Assembly: GCA_964564695.1 (NCBI GenBank)
Contig: CAZMCC010000011.1
Location: 1 to 50,632 of the forward strand
Direction: 5' to 3'
Source of the DNA: CAZMCC01 sp964564695
GTDB taxonomy: Bacteria > Planctomycetota > Phycisphaerae > Phycisphaerales > UBA1924
Length of the DNA: 50,632 nt
Every line of letters begins with the position of its first letter. Positions within the stretch are counted from its first letter, which is position 1. Below the pieces are notes generated by a model. The model worked only from the letters and a program-made list of their open reading frames with translations, did not search any database and was not told the DNA's origin. Shown piece after piece: positions 32,786-39,301 of the stretch. Made by a program: the position numbers and the translations under genes.

Positions 32786-32839
32786 CTCCCTCCGCAACGC
32801 GGAGGGAGAAATGCTGAATCGCCGTTCAGCCGGTTCAGC
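32786..32839 (+). repeat. two-hairpin intergenic element, copy A
   Basis: Hairpin 1 (32786-32808) has 10-base arms CTCCCTCCGC/GCGGAGGGAG and loop AAC. After the spacer AAAT, hairpin 2 (32813-32839) has arms GCTGAATCGC/CCGGTTCAGC and loop CGTTCAG. It is followed by GAGAGGGAGGCG. A second copy at 42362-42415 keeps both loops and the AAAT spacer but changes the stems in a compensatory way. It sits just after the infA stop, before rpmJ. Confidence 0.85.
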
Positions 32840-32947
32840 GAGAGGGAGGCGCTCGGCTTCCCTCGCAAGAAGGACACCCGCCCCCAACCGGGCTAGAATC
32901 AAGACTCACATCGCCCCAAGCGATTTGAGCATGCAAGGAGCGGTGCG

Positions 32948-33064
32948 ATGAAGGTCCGATCGAGCGTCAAGAAGATCTGCGGTGCGTGCCAGGTGGTGCG
33001 CCGCAAGGGGAAGGTTCGGGTCATCTGCAAGTCCGATCCCAAGCACAAGCAGGTCCAGGGCTGA
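32948..33064 (+). CDS. rpmJ: 50S ribosomal protein L36, zinc-binding form
   Basis: A 38-residue protein. M-K-V-R-S-S-V-K-K-I-C-G-A-C opens it, and the zinc ligands Cys11, Cys14, Cys27 and His33 are all present. It is therefore the C-plus form, in contrast to the zinc-less S14 of the same cluster. It lies between infA and rpsM as usual. Confidence 0.95.
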   Translation: MKVRSSVKKICGACQVVRRKGKVRVICKSDPKHKQVQG

Positions 33065-33105
33065 TCGCCTGACCACGAGATTGGCCCCGAGACAGGAAAT
33101 ACACA

Positions 33106-33486
33106 ATGCCCCGTATCGCCGGTATCGACGTCCCCGAGAAGAAGAAGATCTACTTCGCCCTGCAGTACATCCACGGCATCGGCGAGAAGTTCGCCCGCGA
33201 CATCCTCACCGAGGCCGAGGTCGACCCCGAAAAGCGCGCCGGTGAAGTCGACGAAACGTCGCTCGCCCGCATCAACGCCATCATCGACGGCGGCTACCTC
33301 GTCGAAGGCGCCCTGCGCCGCCAGGTCTCCCAGAACATCCAGCGCCTCAAGGACATCCGCTGCTACCGCGGCGATCGTCACCGCAAGGGGCTCCCCGCCC
33401 GCGGCCAGCGCACTCGCTCCAACGCCCGCACCCGCAAGGGCAAGAAGAAGACCGTCGCCGGCAAGAAGGGCGTCAAGGCCAAGTAA
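33106..33486 (+). CDS. rpsM: 30S ribosomal protein S13
   Basis: A 126-residue protein of the 30S head that contacts P-site tRNA and the L5 bridge. P-R-I-A-G-I-D-V-P-E-K-K, L-Q-Y-I-H-G-I-G, D-I-R-C-Y-R-G-D-R-H-R-K-G-L-P-A-R-G-Q-R-T and R-S-N-A-R-T-R-K-G form the family signature. Start ATG 33106. Length is normal. Confidence 0.97.
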   Translation: MPRIAGIDVPEKKKIYFALQYIHGIGEKFARDILTEAEVDPEKRAGEVDETSLARINAIIDGGYLVEGALRRQVSQNIQRLKDIRCYRGDRHRKGLPARGQRTRSNARTRKGKKKTVAGKKGVKAK

Positions 33487-33522
33487 GGGGCTAGGGGCCA
33501 GGGATCAGGGACTAGGGACAGG
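33487..33522. repeat. G-tract spacer repeat between rpsM and rpsK
   Basis: GGGGCTAGGGGCCAGGGATC-type units with a 7-8 base period, starting at the rpsM stop codon; same family and orientation as 19908-19947. Confidence 0.75.
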
Positions 33523-33606
33523 CAGAAGGCGTAAAGCCGGATGCAGAAGACAGATTCACATCGCGGGGACGACACATCGCGTGTCGAATGATCCGCAGAG
33601 GGTTCC

Positions 33607-33984
33607 ATGGCGAAGAAGGCAAAGAAGATCCGCAAGAACGTCGTCCGCGGCATCGCGCACGTCAAGGCCACGCAGAACAACACCATCGTCACCATCACCG
33701 ACATGGACGGCGAGACCCTCTGCTGGGACTCCGCCGGGACCATCGGCTTCAAGGGCGCCCGCAAGAGCACCCCCTTCGCCGCCACCCGCGCCGGCGAGGC
33801 CTGCGGCCAGAAGGCCCGCAAGCTCGGCATGACCGAGCTCGAGGTCCACGTCAAGGGCACCGGCGCCGGCCGCGAGTCCGCCGTCAACGGCATGACCTCC
33901 ACCGGCCTCCGCGTCACCGCCATGGAAGATCACACCCCGGTCCCGCACAACGGGTGCCGCCCGACCAAGCGCCGCCGCGTCTAG
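33607..33984 (+). CDS. rpsK: 30S ribosomal protein S11
   Basis: A 125-residue platform protein lining the E-site mRNA path. G-I-A-H-V-K-A-T-Q-N-N-T-I-V-T-I-T-D, S-A-G-T-I-G-F-K-G-A-R-K-S-T-P-F-A-A and the C-terminal D-H-T-P-V-P-H-N-G-C-R-P-T-K-R-R-R-V (in pieces) are diagnostic. rpsD, the usual next gene, is absent; two palindromic repeats occupy the spacer before rpoA. Confidence 0.97.
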   Translation: MAKKAKKIRKNVVRGIAHVKATQNNTIVTITDMDGETLCWDSAGTIGFKGARKSTPFAATRAGEACGQKARKLGMTELEVHVKGTGAGRESAVNGMTSTGLRVTAMEDHTPVPHNGCRPTKRRRV

Positions 33985-33991
33985 TCAACCA

Positions 33992-34019
33992 GTGGCACAG
34001 GCGTCCCGCCTGTGTCCTC
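33992..34019. repeat. CACAGGCG-N3-CGCCTGTG palindrome, copy 1
   Basis: Core 33996-34014 with perfect 8-base arms and a TCC loop, flanked by GTGG and TCCTC. Other copies are at 34023-34048, 36481-36507 and 49987-50010. It is a dispersed intergenic palindrome with no coding content. Confidence 0.9.
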
Positions 34020-34022
34020 CCA

Positions 34023-34048
34023 GTGGCAGGCGTCCCGCCTGTGTCCTC
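34023..34048. repeat. CACAGGCG-N3-CGCCTGTG palindrome, copy 2 (lacks CA)
   Basis: Second, slightly shortened tandem copy: GTGG is followed by CAGGCG-TCC-CGCCTG and TGTCCTC. It starts three bases after copy 1 ends. Confidence 0.88.
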
Positions 34049-34209
34049 GTCCTCCGTCCGTTCGTCAGCGACCCGGCTGACCGCAGGGAAGCAGGCAGAG
34101 CCCCCCGGACTCGCTTGCTCGTCCCGTTCCACGGGTTGCTGCTTCAAAGCGATAGCGAGCTTCATGCCCTTTCGCTTCACGTTTCTCCGGGGATTGCAGG
34201 AGTTTGCAC

Positions 34210-35229
34210 ATGCGCATCCGTTGGCGCGGGCTCGAGTTGCCCAGCAAGGTCGTCTCGGACACCAAGTTCCGTTCGGACATCTTCGGCCGCTTCATGGTCG
34301 AGCCGTTCGAGCGCGGCTTCGGCACCACCATCGGCAACTCGCTCCGGCGGGTGCTGCTCTCCTCCCTTGAAGGCGCGGCCGTCACCGCCATCAAGATCAA
34401 GGGCGCCGAGCACGAGTTCACCAGCCTCCCCGGCGTGATGGAGGACGTCACCGAGATCGTCCTCAACATCAAGAACCTCATCGTCCGCATGGAGAGCGAC
34501 GAGCCCAAGACGATGAAGCTCGCCGCCACAGGCCCCGGCGAAGTCACCGCCGAGCTCATCGAGGCCGACCCCTCGATCACCATCGTCAACAAGGATCTCG
34601 TCATCGCGAACCTGACCGACAAGGTCGACTTCGAGATCGAGTTCCACGTCCGCAAGGGCCGCGGCTACATCCCCGCCACCGAGCAGCACGTCCGCCACGA
34701 CGAGCAGGAAATCGGCCTCATCCCGGTCGACGCCCTCTACTCCCCCGTGCAGCGCGTCCGCTACAAGGTCGAGGAAACCCGCGTCGGCCAGCGCACCAAC
34801 TACGACAAGCTCGTTCTCGACATCTGGACCAACGGCACCGTCACCCCCGACATGGCCCTCGTCGAGGCCGGCAAGATCCTCCGCAAGCACCTCAACCCCT
34901 TCGTCCAGTTCGCGGATATCGGTCGCGAGCTCGTCTCCGCCGAGGCCGCCGCCGCCGCGAGCGTCGATGAGGAACTGGTGCGCAAGCTCTCCATGCCGCT
35001 CAGCCAGCTCGACCTCTCGGTCCGGGCCAGCAACTGCCTGGAGTCCGCCCGCATCAACACTGTCGGGGAACTGGTCACCAAGACCGAAGCGGACCTGCTC
35101 AAGCTCCGCTCCTTCGGCCGCACCAGCCTCCGCGAGGTCAAGAAGAAGCTCGGCGACATGGGCCTGGACCTGGGCATGACGCTTCCCGAGGGCGTCGTCC
35201 TCCCGGCCTCGGCCGCCGCCGCCGGGTAA
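34210..35229 (+). CDS. rpoA: DNA-directed RNA polymerase alpha subunit
   Basis: A 339-residue protein. The N-terminal dimerisation domain has M-R-I-R-W-R-G-L-E, F-E-R-G-F-G-T-T-I-G-N-S-L-R-R-V-L-L-S-S (in pieces) and P-G-V-M-E-D-V-T. The C-terminal domain, which contacts UP elements and activators, has the helix pair L-S-V-R-A-S-N-C-L and L-R-S-F-G-R-T-S-L-R-E-V-K-K-K-L. ATG 34210 is preceded by GGATTGCAGGAG-like sequence giving a Shine-Dalgarno. The position after rpsK matches the alpha operon apart from the missing rpsD. Confidence 0.97.
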   Translation: MRIRWRGLELPSKVVSDTKFRSDIFGRFMVEPFERGFGTTIGNSLRRVLLSSLEGAAVTAIKIKGAEHEFTSLPGVMEDVTEIVLNIKNLIVRMESDEPKTMKLAATGPGEVTAELIEADPSITIVNKDLVIANLTDKVDFEIEFHVRKGRGYIPATEQHVRHDEQEIGLIPVDALYSPVQRVRYKVEETRVGQRTNYDKLVLDIWTNGTVTPDMALVEAGKILRKHLNPFVQFADIGRELVSAEAAAAASVDEELVRKLSMPLSQLDLSVRASNCLESARINTVGELVTKTEADLLKLRSFGRTSLREVKKKLGDMGLDLGMTLPEGVVLPASAAAAG

Positions 35230-35416
35230 TAGACCCCGCACGACGACCCTTTCGCGGGCGTTTCCACCCAGAACCGCTCGTCGGGAGGCGAACGGGCGGC
35301 TAAAGTTTCGACCCTGCCCGGATCGGCCCAACGGCCGGTCCGGACTTTCAAGAACGAGTGCGGCGCCGAGCCGCGAACAGAGGGCGGTTTCGCCGTCCCG
35401 GAAGGCTGGAAGACCT

Positions 35417-36052
35417 ATGCGGCACCTCAAAGCTGGTTCGAAGTTGGGCCGGACGTCGACGCACCGAACGTCCACGTTGCGGAATCTAGCCATGTCGCTG
35501 TTCCAGCACGGGCAGATCACCACCACCATCCCCAAGGCCAAGGCCGTGCAGCCCATGGTCGAGAAGATCATCACCGACGCCAAGGACGGCTCCCTCGCCG
35601 CCCGCCGTCGCGTGATCGCCAAGCTCGGCGGCGACAAGCTCGGCTTCGACTGGCTGTACCTGCCCAAGAAGGCGAGCGACGCCGAGAAGGAAGCGGTCAG
35701 CAAGCTCAAGGAGCGTGCGTCGGCCTACTTCCCCATCCCCGACGGCGCGGGCGTGGAGCGCAACCGCTACGGCGAGCTCCGCAAGTCCCCCAAGCTCGTC
35801 AGGCACATCTTCGAGAACGTCGGCCCGCGGTTCAAGGATCGCGCCGGCGGCTACACCCGCATCATCAAGCTCGGCAAGCACCGCATCGGTGACGCCGCCG
35901 AGCTCTGCGTGATCCAGTTCGTCGGCGCCGAAGAAGGCCCGGAGATCGGCGGCAAGCCGAGCCGCCGCCGCCGCAGCGCCGACGGGCGCGCCGCCTTCGC
36001 GTCCAAGCTCCGTAAGGACGGCAAGGCGCCGGCCGAGTCCACGCAGGCCTGA
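35417..36052 (+). CDS. rplQ: 50S ribosomal protein L17 with internal insertion and tail
   Basis: A 211-residue protein, against about 120-130 in many bacteria. The opening M-R-H-L-K-A-G-S-K-L-G-R, T-L-R-N-L-A-M-S-L and I-P-K-A-K-A-V-Q-P are typical. The conserved V-G-P-R-F-K-D-R-A-G-G-Y-T-R-I-I-K-L is displaced by an insertion of about 50 residues (about 75-125, containing F-D-W-L-Y-L-P-K-K-A and Y-F-P-I-P-D-G-A-G). A basic tail with R-R-R-R-S-A-D-G-R follows. L17 sits by the tunnel exit. Last gene of the alpha-type block. Confidence 0.94.
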   Translation: MRHLKAGSKLGRTSTHRTSTLRNLAMSLFQHGQITTTIPKAKAVQPMVEKIITDAKDGSLAARRRVIAKLGGDKLGFDWLYLPKKASDAEKEAVSKLKERASAYFPIPDGAGVERNRYGELRKSPKLVRHIFENVGPRFKDRAGGYTRIIKLGKHRIGDAAELCVIQFVGAEEGPEIGGKPSRRRRSADGRAAFASKLRKDGKAPAESTQA

Positions 36053-36071
36053 TCCCCGTGGGATTCGATCC

Positions 36072-36111
36072 CATAGACCCCAGCCCCTAGACCCCAGACC
36101 CCGAGTTCCCC
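36072..36111. repeat. C-tract spacer repeat between rplQ and rpmI
   Basis: CCCCAGCCCCTAGACCCCAG-type units with a 7-8 base period, running up to the rpmI start; same family as 28360-28393. Confidence 0.75.
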
Positions 36112-36113
36112 CC

Positions 36114-36476
36114 ATGGGTAAGAACAAAAGCCACAAAGGCATCCTCAAGCGGATGAAGATCACCAAGAGCGGCTTGGTGCGTCACAACCGCGCGTTCGGC
36201 AAGCACTTGCGCTCCCACAAGAGCGGCAAGCGTCTCCGCCGCCTCCGCCAGGACAAGTACCTCTCCAACCCCGAAGCAAAGCGCCTCGAGCGCATGCTCT
36301 ATCGCCGCCTCCGCGGCCGCGACCAGAGCCGTGCGGCCCTGCGGCGCAGCCCTTCGCCCCAGGAGCGTCGCGACGCCCGCGCCGCCAAGCTCGCCGCCGC
36401 CGGCGGTGGGGCGACGGCCACGAAGGCTCCCGCGACCACCAAGGCGCCCGCCGCTCCGAAGGGCAAGAGCAAGTAA
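36114..36476 (+). CDS. rpmI: 50S ribosomal protein L35 with C-terminal extension
   Basis: A 120-residue protein; L35 is usually about 65. The core K-S-H-K-G-I-L-K-R-M-K-I-T-K-S-G-L-V, F-G-K-H-L-R-S-H-K-S-G-K-R and Q-D-K-Y-L-S matches L35 (in divergent form). Residues about 65-120 add a basic helix R-R-L-R-G-R-D-Q-S-R and an Ala/Thr/Lys/Pro tail ending K-G-K-S-K. rplT follows, but no infC precedes. Confidence 0.9.
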   Translation: MGKNKSHKGILKRMKITKSGLVRHNRAFGKHLRSHKSGKRLRRLRQDKYLSNPEAKRLERMLYRRLRGRDQSRAALRRSPSPQERRDARAAKLAAAGGGATATKAPATTKAPAAPKGKSK

Positions 36477-36480
36477 TCCG

Positions 36481-36507
36481 GTGGCACAGGCGTCCCGCCT
36501 GTGTCCC
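36481..36507. repeat. CACAGGCG-N3-CGCCTGTG palindrome, copy 3
   Basis: Core 36485-36503, same orientation as copies 1 and 2, placed seven bases after the rpmI stop and before rplT. Confidence 0.9.
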
Positions 36508-36601
36508 CCACCAGTCAGCACACCTCACCAGTGCGTCGGGACCAAAGCCGGGTGAATCCCACCCGCCCCGCCGGACGGTTCGAAGAAGGAGTTCGTGAAC
36601 C

Positions 36602-36982
36602 ATGCCACGCGTTCGTAAAGGCGCCGCCCGTACCCAAGCCCGCAAGCGGATGCTCCGCCGGGCCCGCGGGTACTTCGGCACCAAGCACCGCCACAAGAAG
36701 CAGGCCTACCTCGCCGTCCTCCGCGCCGGCTGCTACGCCTACCGCGACCGCCGCGCCCGCAAGCGCGACATGCGGGCCCTCTGGATCGTCCGCATCACCG
36801 CCGCCTGCCGCATGCGCGACACCCGCTACAGCCTCTTCATCAACGGCCTGAAGCTCGCGGGCATCACCCTCAACCGCAAGATGCTCAGCCAGATCGCCAT
36901 CGAAGACCCCAAGCTCTTCGACGAGCTCGTGGCCTCCGCCAAGAAGGTCAGCCGCGCCATCCCCGCCAAGTCGGCCGCCTGA
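36602..36982 (+). CDS. rplT: 50S ribosomal protein L20
   Basis: A 126-residue assembly protein, in E. coli the repressor of rpmI-rplT. M-P-R-V-R-K-G-A-A-R opens it. A-R-G-Y-F-G-T-K-H-R-H-K-K-Q-A and the W-I-V-R-I-T-A-A-C-R block are diagnostic. AAGGAGTTCGTGAACC gives a Shine-Dalgarno, slightly far from the ATG. It ends the ribosomal cluster, followed by a strong terminator. Confidence 0.97.
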   Translation: MPRVRKGAARTQARKRMLRRARGYFGTKHRHKKQAYLAVLRAGCYAYRDRRARKRDMRALWIVRITAACRMRDTRYSLFINGLKLAGITLNRKMLSQIAIEDPKLFDELVASAKKVSRAIPAKSAA

Positions 36983-37009
36983 GTTCGCAGCCACATCACC
37001 GACCCCTAC

Positions 37010-37046
37010 CACGGCTTGGCGCCTCCGCCAAGCCGTGTTTCTTTTT
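37010..37046 (+). terminator. rho-independent terminator after rplT
   Basis: Perfect 12-base arms CACGGCTTGGCG (37010-37021) and CGCCAAGCCGTG (37026-37037), CCTC loop, then TTTCTTTTT. It closes the ribosomal superoperon. Confidence 0.92.
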
Positions 37047-37059
37047 CCTGATCGATGCT

Positions 37060-37173
37060 GAACGAGCCGTGAGCGCAAGCTCACGGTAAACGCCCGCTCG
37101 CGCGGCCCCGCCGGCGCGCCGGTGATGCCCCGCAAGCGAGCGTTCCCCGTGAGCTCGCGCTCACGGCTCGTTC
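37060..37173. repeat. nested inverted repeat with two self-complementary arms
   Basis: Outer arms of 27 bases (37060-37086 and 37147-37173) pair with a single mismatch. Each arm is itself a hairpin, CCGTGAGC-GCAA-GCTCACGG and CCGTGAGC-TCGC-GCTCACGG, with perfect 8-base stems. Between them, 37088-37145 holds a second, imperfect inverted pair around a GC-rich centre. It lies between the rplT terminator and the convergent agmatinase-family gene. Confidence 0.88.
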
Positions 37174-37180
37174 AAGGCGA

Positions 37181-38272
37181 TCACGCCAATGCGCACAACT
37201 TGTACAACAACCGCGCCCCCACGTTCGCGTCCCACTCGTCCCCTTCGCGCGGCGAAACCTCGACAAGATCAAACCCCACCAGCGTCCGCTTCGTGTCCCG
37301 CAGCGCCTCGAGAATGATGCACGCCTGCGCGAAGCTCAGCCCCCCAGGCACCGGCGTCCCCGTCCCCGGGCACAGCGACGGGTCGAGCGCATCGATGTCG
37401 AACGAGATGTACACCTTCTTCGGCAACGGCGTCAGCGCGTGGTCCACCAGCTCCCGGAACGACCGCGCCGGCCGTCGCGCACGGCTCTCGACCCCCTGCG
37501 CCTCATCCCCCCGCGCCAGCAGCAGCTCCCGCTGCCAGTCAATATCAAAGTGCGGCCACACCCTTCCCTTGTGCGCCCGCGCAAACTCCACCTCGCTCCG
37601 CCCCACGTCCCGCAGCCCGATCTGCACCAGCTTCGTCACCTGCGGAATCTTCGAGATCACGTTGTGCATGATCGACGCGTGCGAGCAGCTAAACCCCTCG
37701 AACGCGTCCCGCAGGTCCATGTGCGCATCGAGATGCAGAATCCCCATCTCCCCCCCCGTCCCCGCATGCTCCGCACACGCCTTGATAATCCCGTACGGCG
37801 TCGAGTGATCGCCCCCCAGCAGCCCCGGCACCTGCCCGCGTGCCAGCACCTCTTTGGCCTGCTGCTCCACAATCACATTCACCCGCGCACACGCCCCGTT
37901 CACCGCCCCAATCGCCTCCCGATCCTCCCGCGTGTCGTCCGTCCCGCCCTTGTCGATGATCGGCTCCGCCGCCGACCGCGCCTTGGGGCATAGCTCGATG
38001 ATCTCCGGCGACGCCTCCATCATCGCGATCCCACGCTCATAGATCGGCCCGAACTGCGTGTCGTACAGGTCCACCTGCGCCGACGCCGCCACCACCGCCT
38101 CCGGCCCGCCGCTCGCGCCCCCGCCGTATGACGTCGTCGCATCAAACGGCACCGGGATGATCACCACTCTCGCCGTGTCCGGCGTGAACGGCGCCTGCTC
38201 CGGCAGCCCAAACAGCCCCGCCCCCGGCTTGGCCGCGGCGTCAGGATCAAATCGAGTCGTCGGCGTCGTCAT
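37181..38272 (-). CDS. speB: agmatinase/arginase/formiminoglutamase-family ureohydrolase
   Basis: A 363-residue binuclear manganese hydrolase. Metal-ligand motifs are G-G-D-H-S-T, L-D-A-H-M-D and S-F-D-I-D-A-L-D-P-S. The C-terminal V-S-P-R-E-G-D-E-W-D differs from the classic V-N-P-x-x-D. The family cleaves the guanidino group of agmatine, arginine or related compounds to give urea. Agmatinase (polyamine synthesis) is the likeliest, but substrate cannot be fixed. The protein is longer than most (about 300), with a loop around A-R-G-D-E-A-Q-G-V-E-S. ATG 38272 begins M-T-T-P-T-T-R-F. Confidence 0.85.
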   Translation of the reverse strand: MTTPTTRFDPDAAAKPGAGLFGLPEQAPFTPDTARVVIIPVPFDATTSYGGGASGGPEAVVAASAQVDLYDTQFGPIYERGIAMMEASPEIIELCPKARSAAEPIIDKGGTDDTREDREAIGAVNGACARVNVIVEQQAKEVLARGQVPGLLGGDHSTPYGIIKACAEHAGTGGEMGILHLDAHMDLRDAFEGFSCSHASIMHNVISKIPQVTKLVQIGLRDVGRSEVEFARAHKGRVWPHFDIDWQRELLLARGDEAQGVESRARRPARSFRELVDHALTPLPKKVYISFDIDALDPSLCPGTGTPVPGGLSFAQACIILEALRDTKRTLVGFDLVEVSPREGDEWDANVGARLLYKLCALA

Positions 38273-38461
38273 GGCCGAGGTTAGGACCACCATCCGCGGG
38301 TGCCCCCGGGTGCCCCGGCGGAGCTCTGTCCGCCGGGTCTTCGCTATCGACACATCATCCGGGCCGACAAAGCTCCGCCCCCACACCCGCCGTCTGCCGA
38401 AGAAACTCCCGGCCGTCATACCCTCATAATGACCCACGGGGGTCGAACAACCGGAGTCAGC

Positions 38462-39301
38462 ATGGACAGCAACACGGGCTCTGGCACAGGTGGGGGCGGT
38501 GGAGCAGGCAGTGGGGGGAGCGCGGGAGGCGCCGGCTCTGGCGGCAGCGCCGGCAGTGGCGGCGTTGGCGGCCTCGGCGACGTCCCTTCCCTCCTCGAGA
38601 TCGCCGACGACTACTGCCCCAAGTGCGGAGCCGTCATGGCCCCCGACGCCGTCGTCTGCGTCAAATGCGGCTACGACATGCGGGCCAACGAGGCCCTCAC
38701 CCCGCGCGTCGGCAAGCCCGTCGAAGTCCCCTCGCTCATCGACCCCAAGCCTCCGTCGGCCGCCGACTCCGGCCCCTTCGTCCGCCCGCCCACCGGCACG
38801 TGGGAAAACGAGCGCGTCCTCGCCGTCGCCGGCGCCGTGATCGCCCTGGGCGCCGCCGTCGCCGCCGCCATCAACTTCCCCGCCTCGAGCACCGCCGTCA
38901 CCATCGGCGCCGCCGTCCTCGCCCTCTACTCCGTCGCCCTCCACACCGGCACCGGCCTCGCCGCCGTCGGCCTCGCCGCGGCACTCGCCGAGCGCCCTTA
39001 CGGCTCGATCCGCGTCGCCGCCGCCCGCATCCTCGTCGCCTACTCCGCCTTCGAGCTCGTCAAAAACCTCCGCCTCGAGTTCACCGGCGGCGCCTTCCTC
39101 GTCATCCTCGCAGCCTGCGCGGTCTACTTCCTCCTCATCTGGGGACTCTTCCGGCGCACCGCACGCGAGACCGGCATCATCGCCGTCACCCACTTTGTCA
39201 TCTGGTTCCTCATCATGCTCGCGGGCCAGCTCTATTCGTGGGTCCAGGCCGGCGTGCAGGCCGGCAAGATCGTCGGCGGCGCCACCGGGGCCGTCCCGTG
39301 A
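38462..39301 (+). CDS. zinc-ribbon membrane protein, 279 aa
   Basis: A Gly/Ser-rich N-terminus (residues 1-40, tracts of G-G-G-G-G and A-G-S-G-G-S) is followed by a zinc ribbon Y-C-P-K-C-G then C-V-K-C-G (Cys 52, 55, 66, 69). The C-terminal half has about four or five membrane segments. This N-terminal zinc ribbon plus membrane domain layout is common in planctomycete proteins of unknown role. GGAG lies six bases before ATG 38462; an ATG at 38429 is an alternative. Its TGA stop overlaps the galK GTG start (GTGA). Confidence 0.8.
   Translation: MDSNTGSGTGGGGGAGSGGSAGGAGSGGSAGSGGVGGLGDVPSLLEIADDYCPKCGAVMAPDAVVCVKCGYDMRANEALTPRVGKPVEVPSLIDPKPPSAADSGPFVRPPTGTWENERVLAVAGAVIALGAAVAAAINFPASSTAVTIGAAVLALYSVALHTGTGLAAVGLAAALAERPYGSIRVAAARILVAYSAFELVKNLRLEFTGGAFLVILAACAVYFLLIWGLFRRTARETGIIAVTHFVIWFLIMLAGQLYSWVQAGVQAGKIVGGATGAVP

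Noticed and set aside
37181..39193. N-terminal extension of the agmatinase-family frame to 39193
   Set aside because: The extra ~300 residues are antisense to the zinc-ribbon membrane protein and Gly/Asp-rich; ATG 38272 begins the conserved part.
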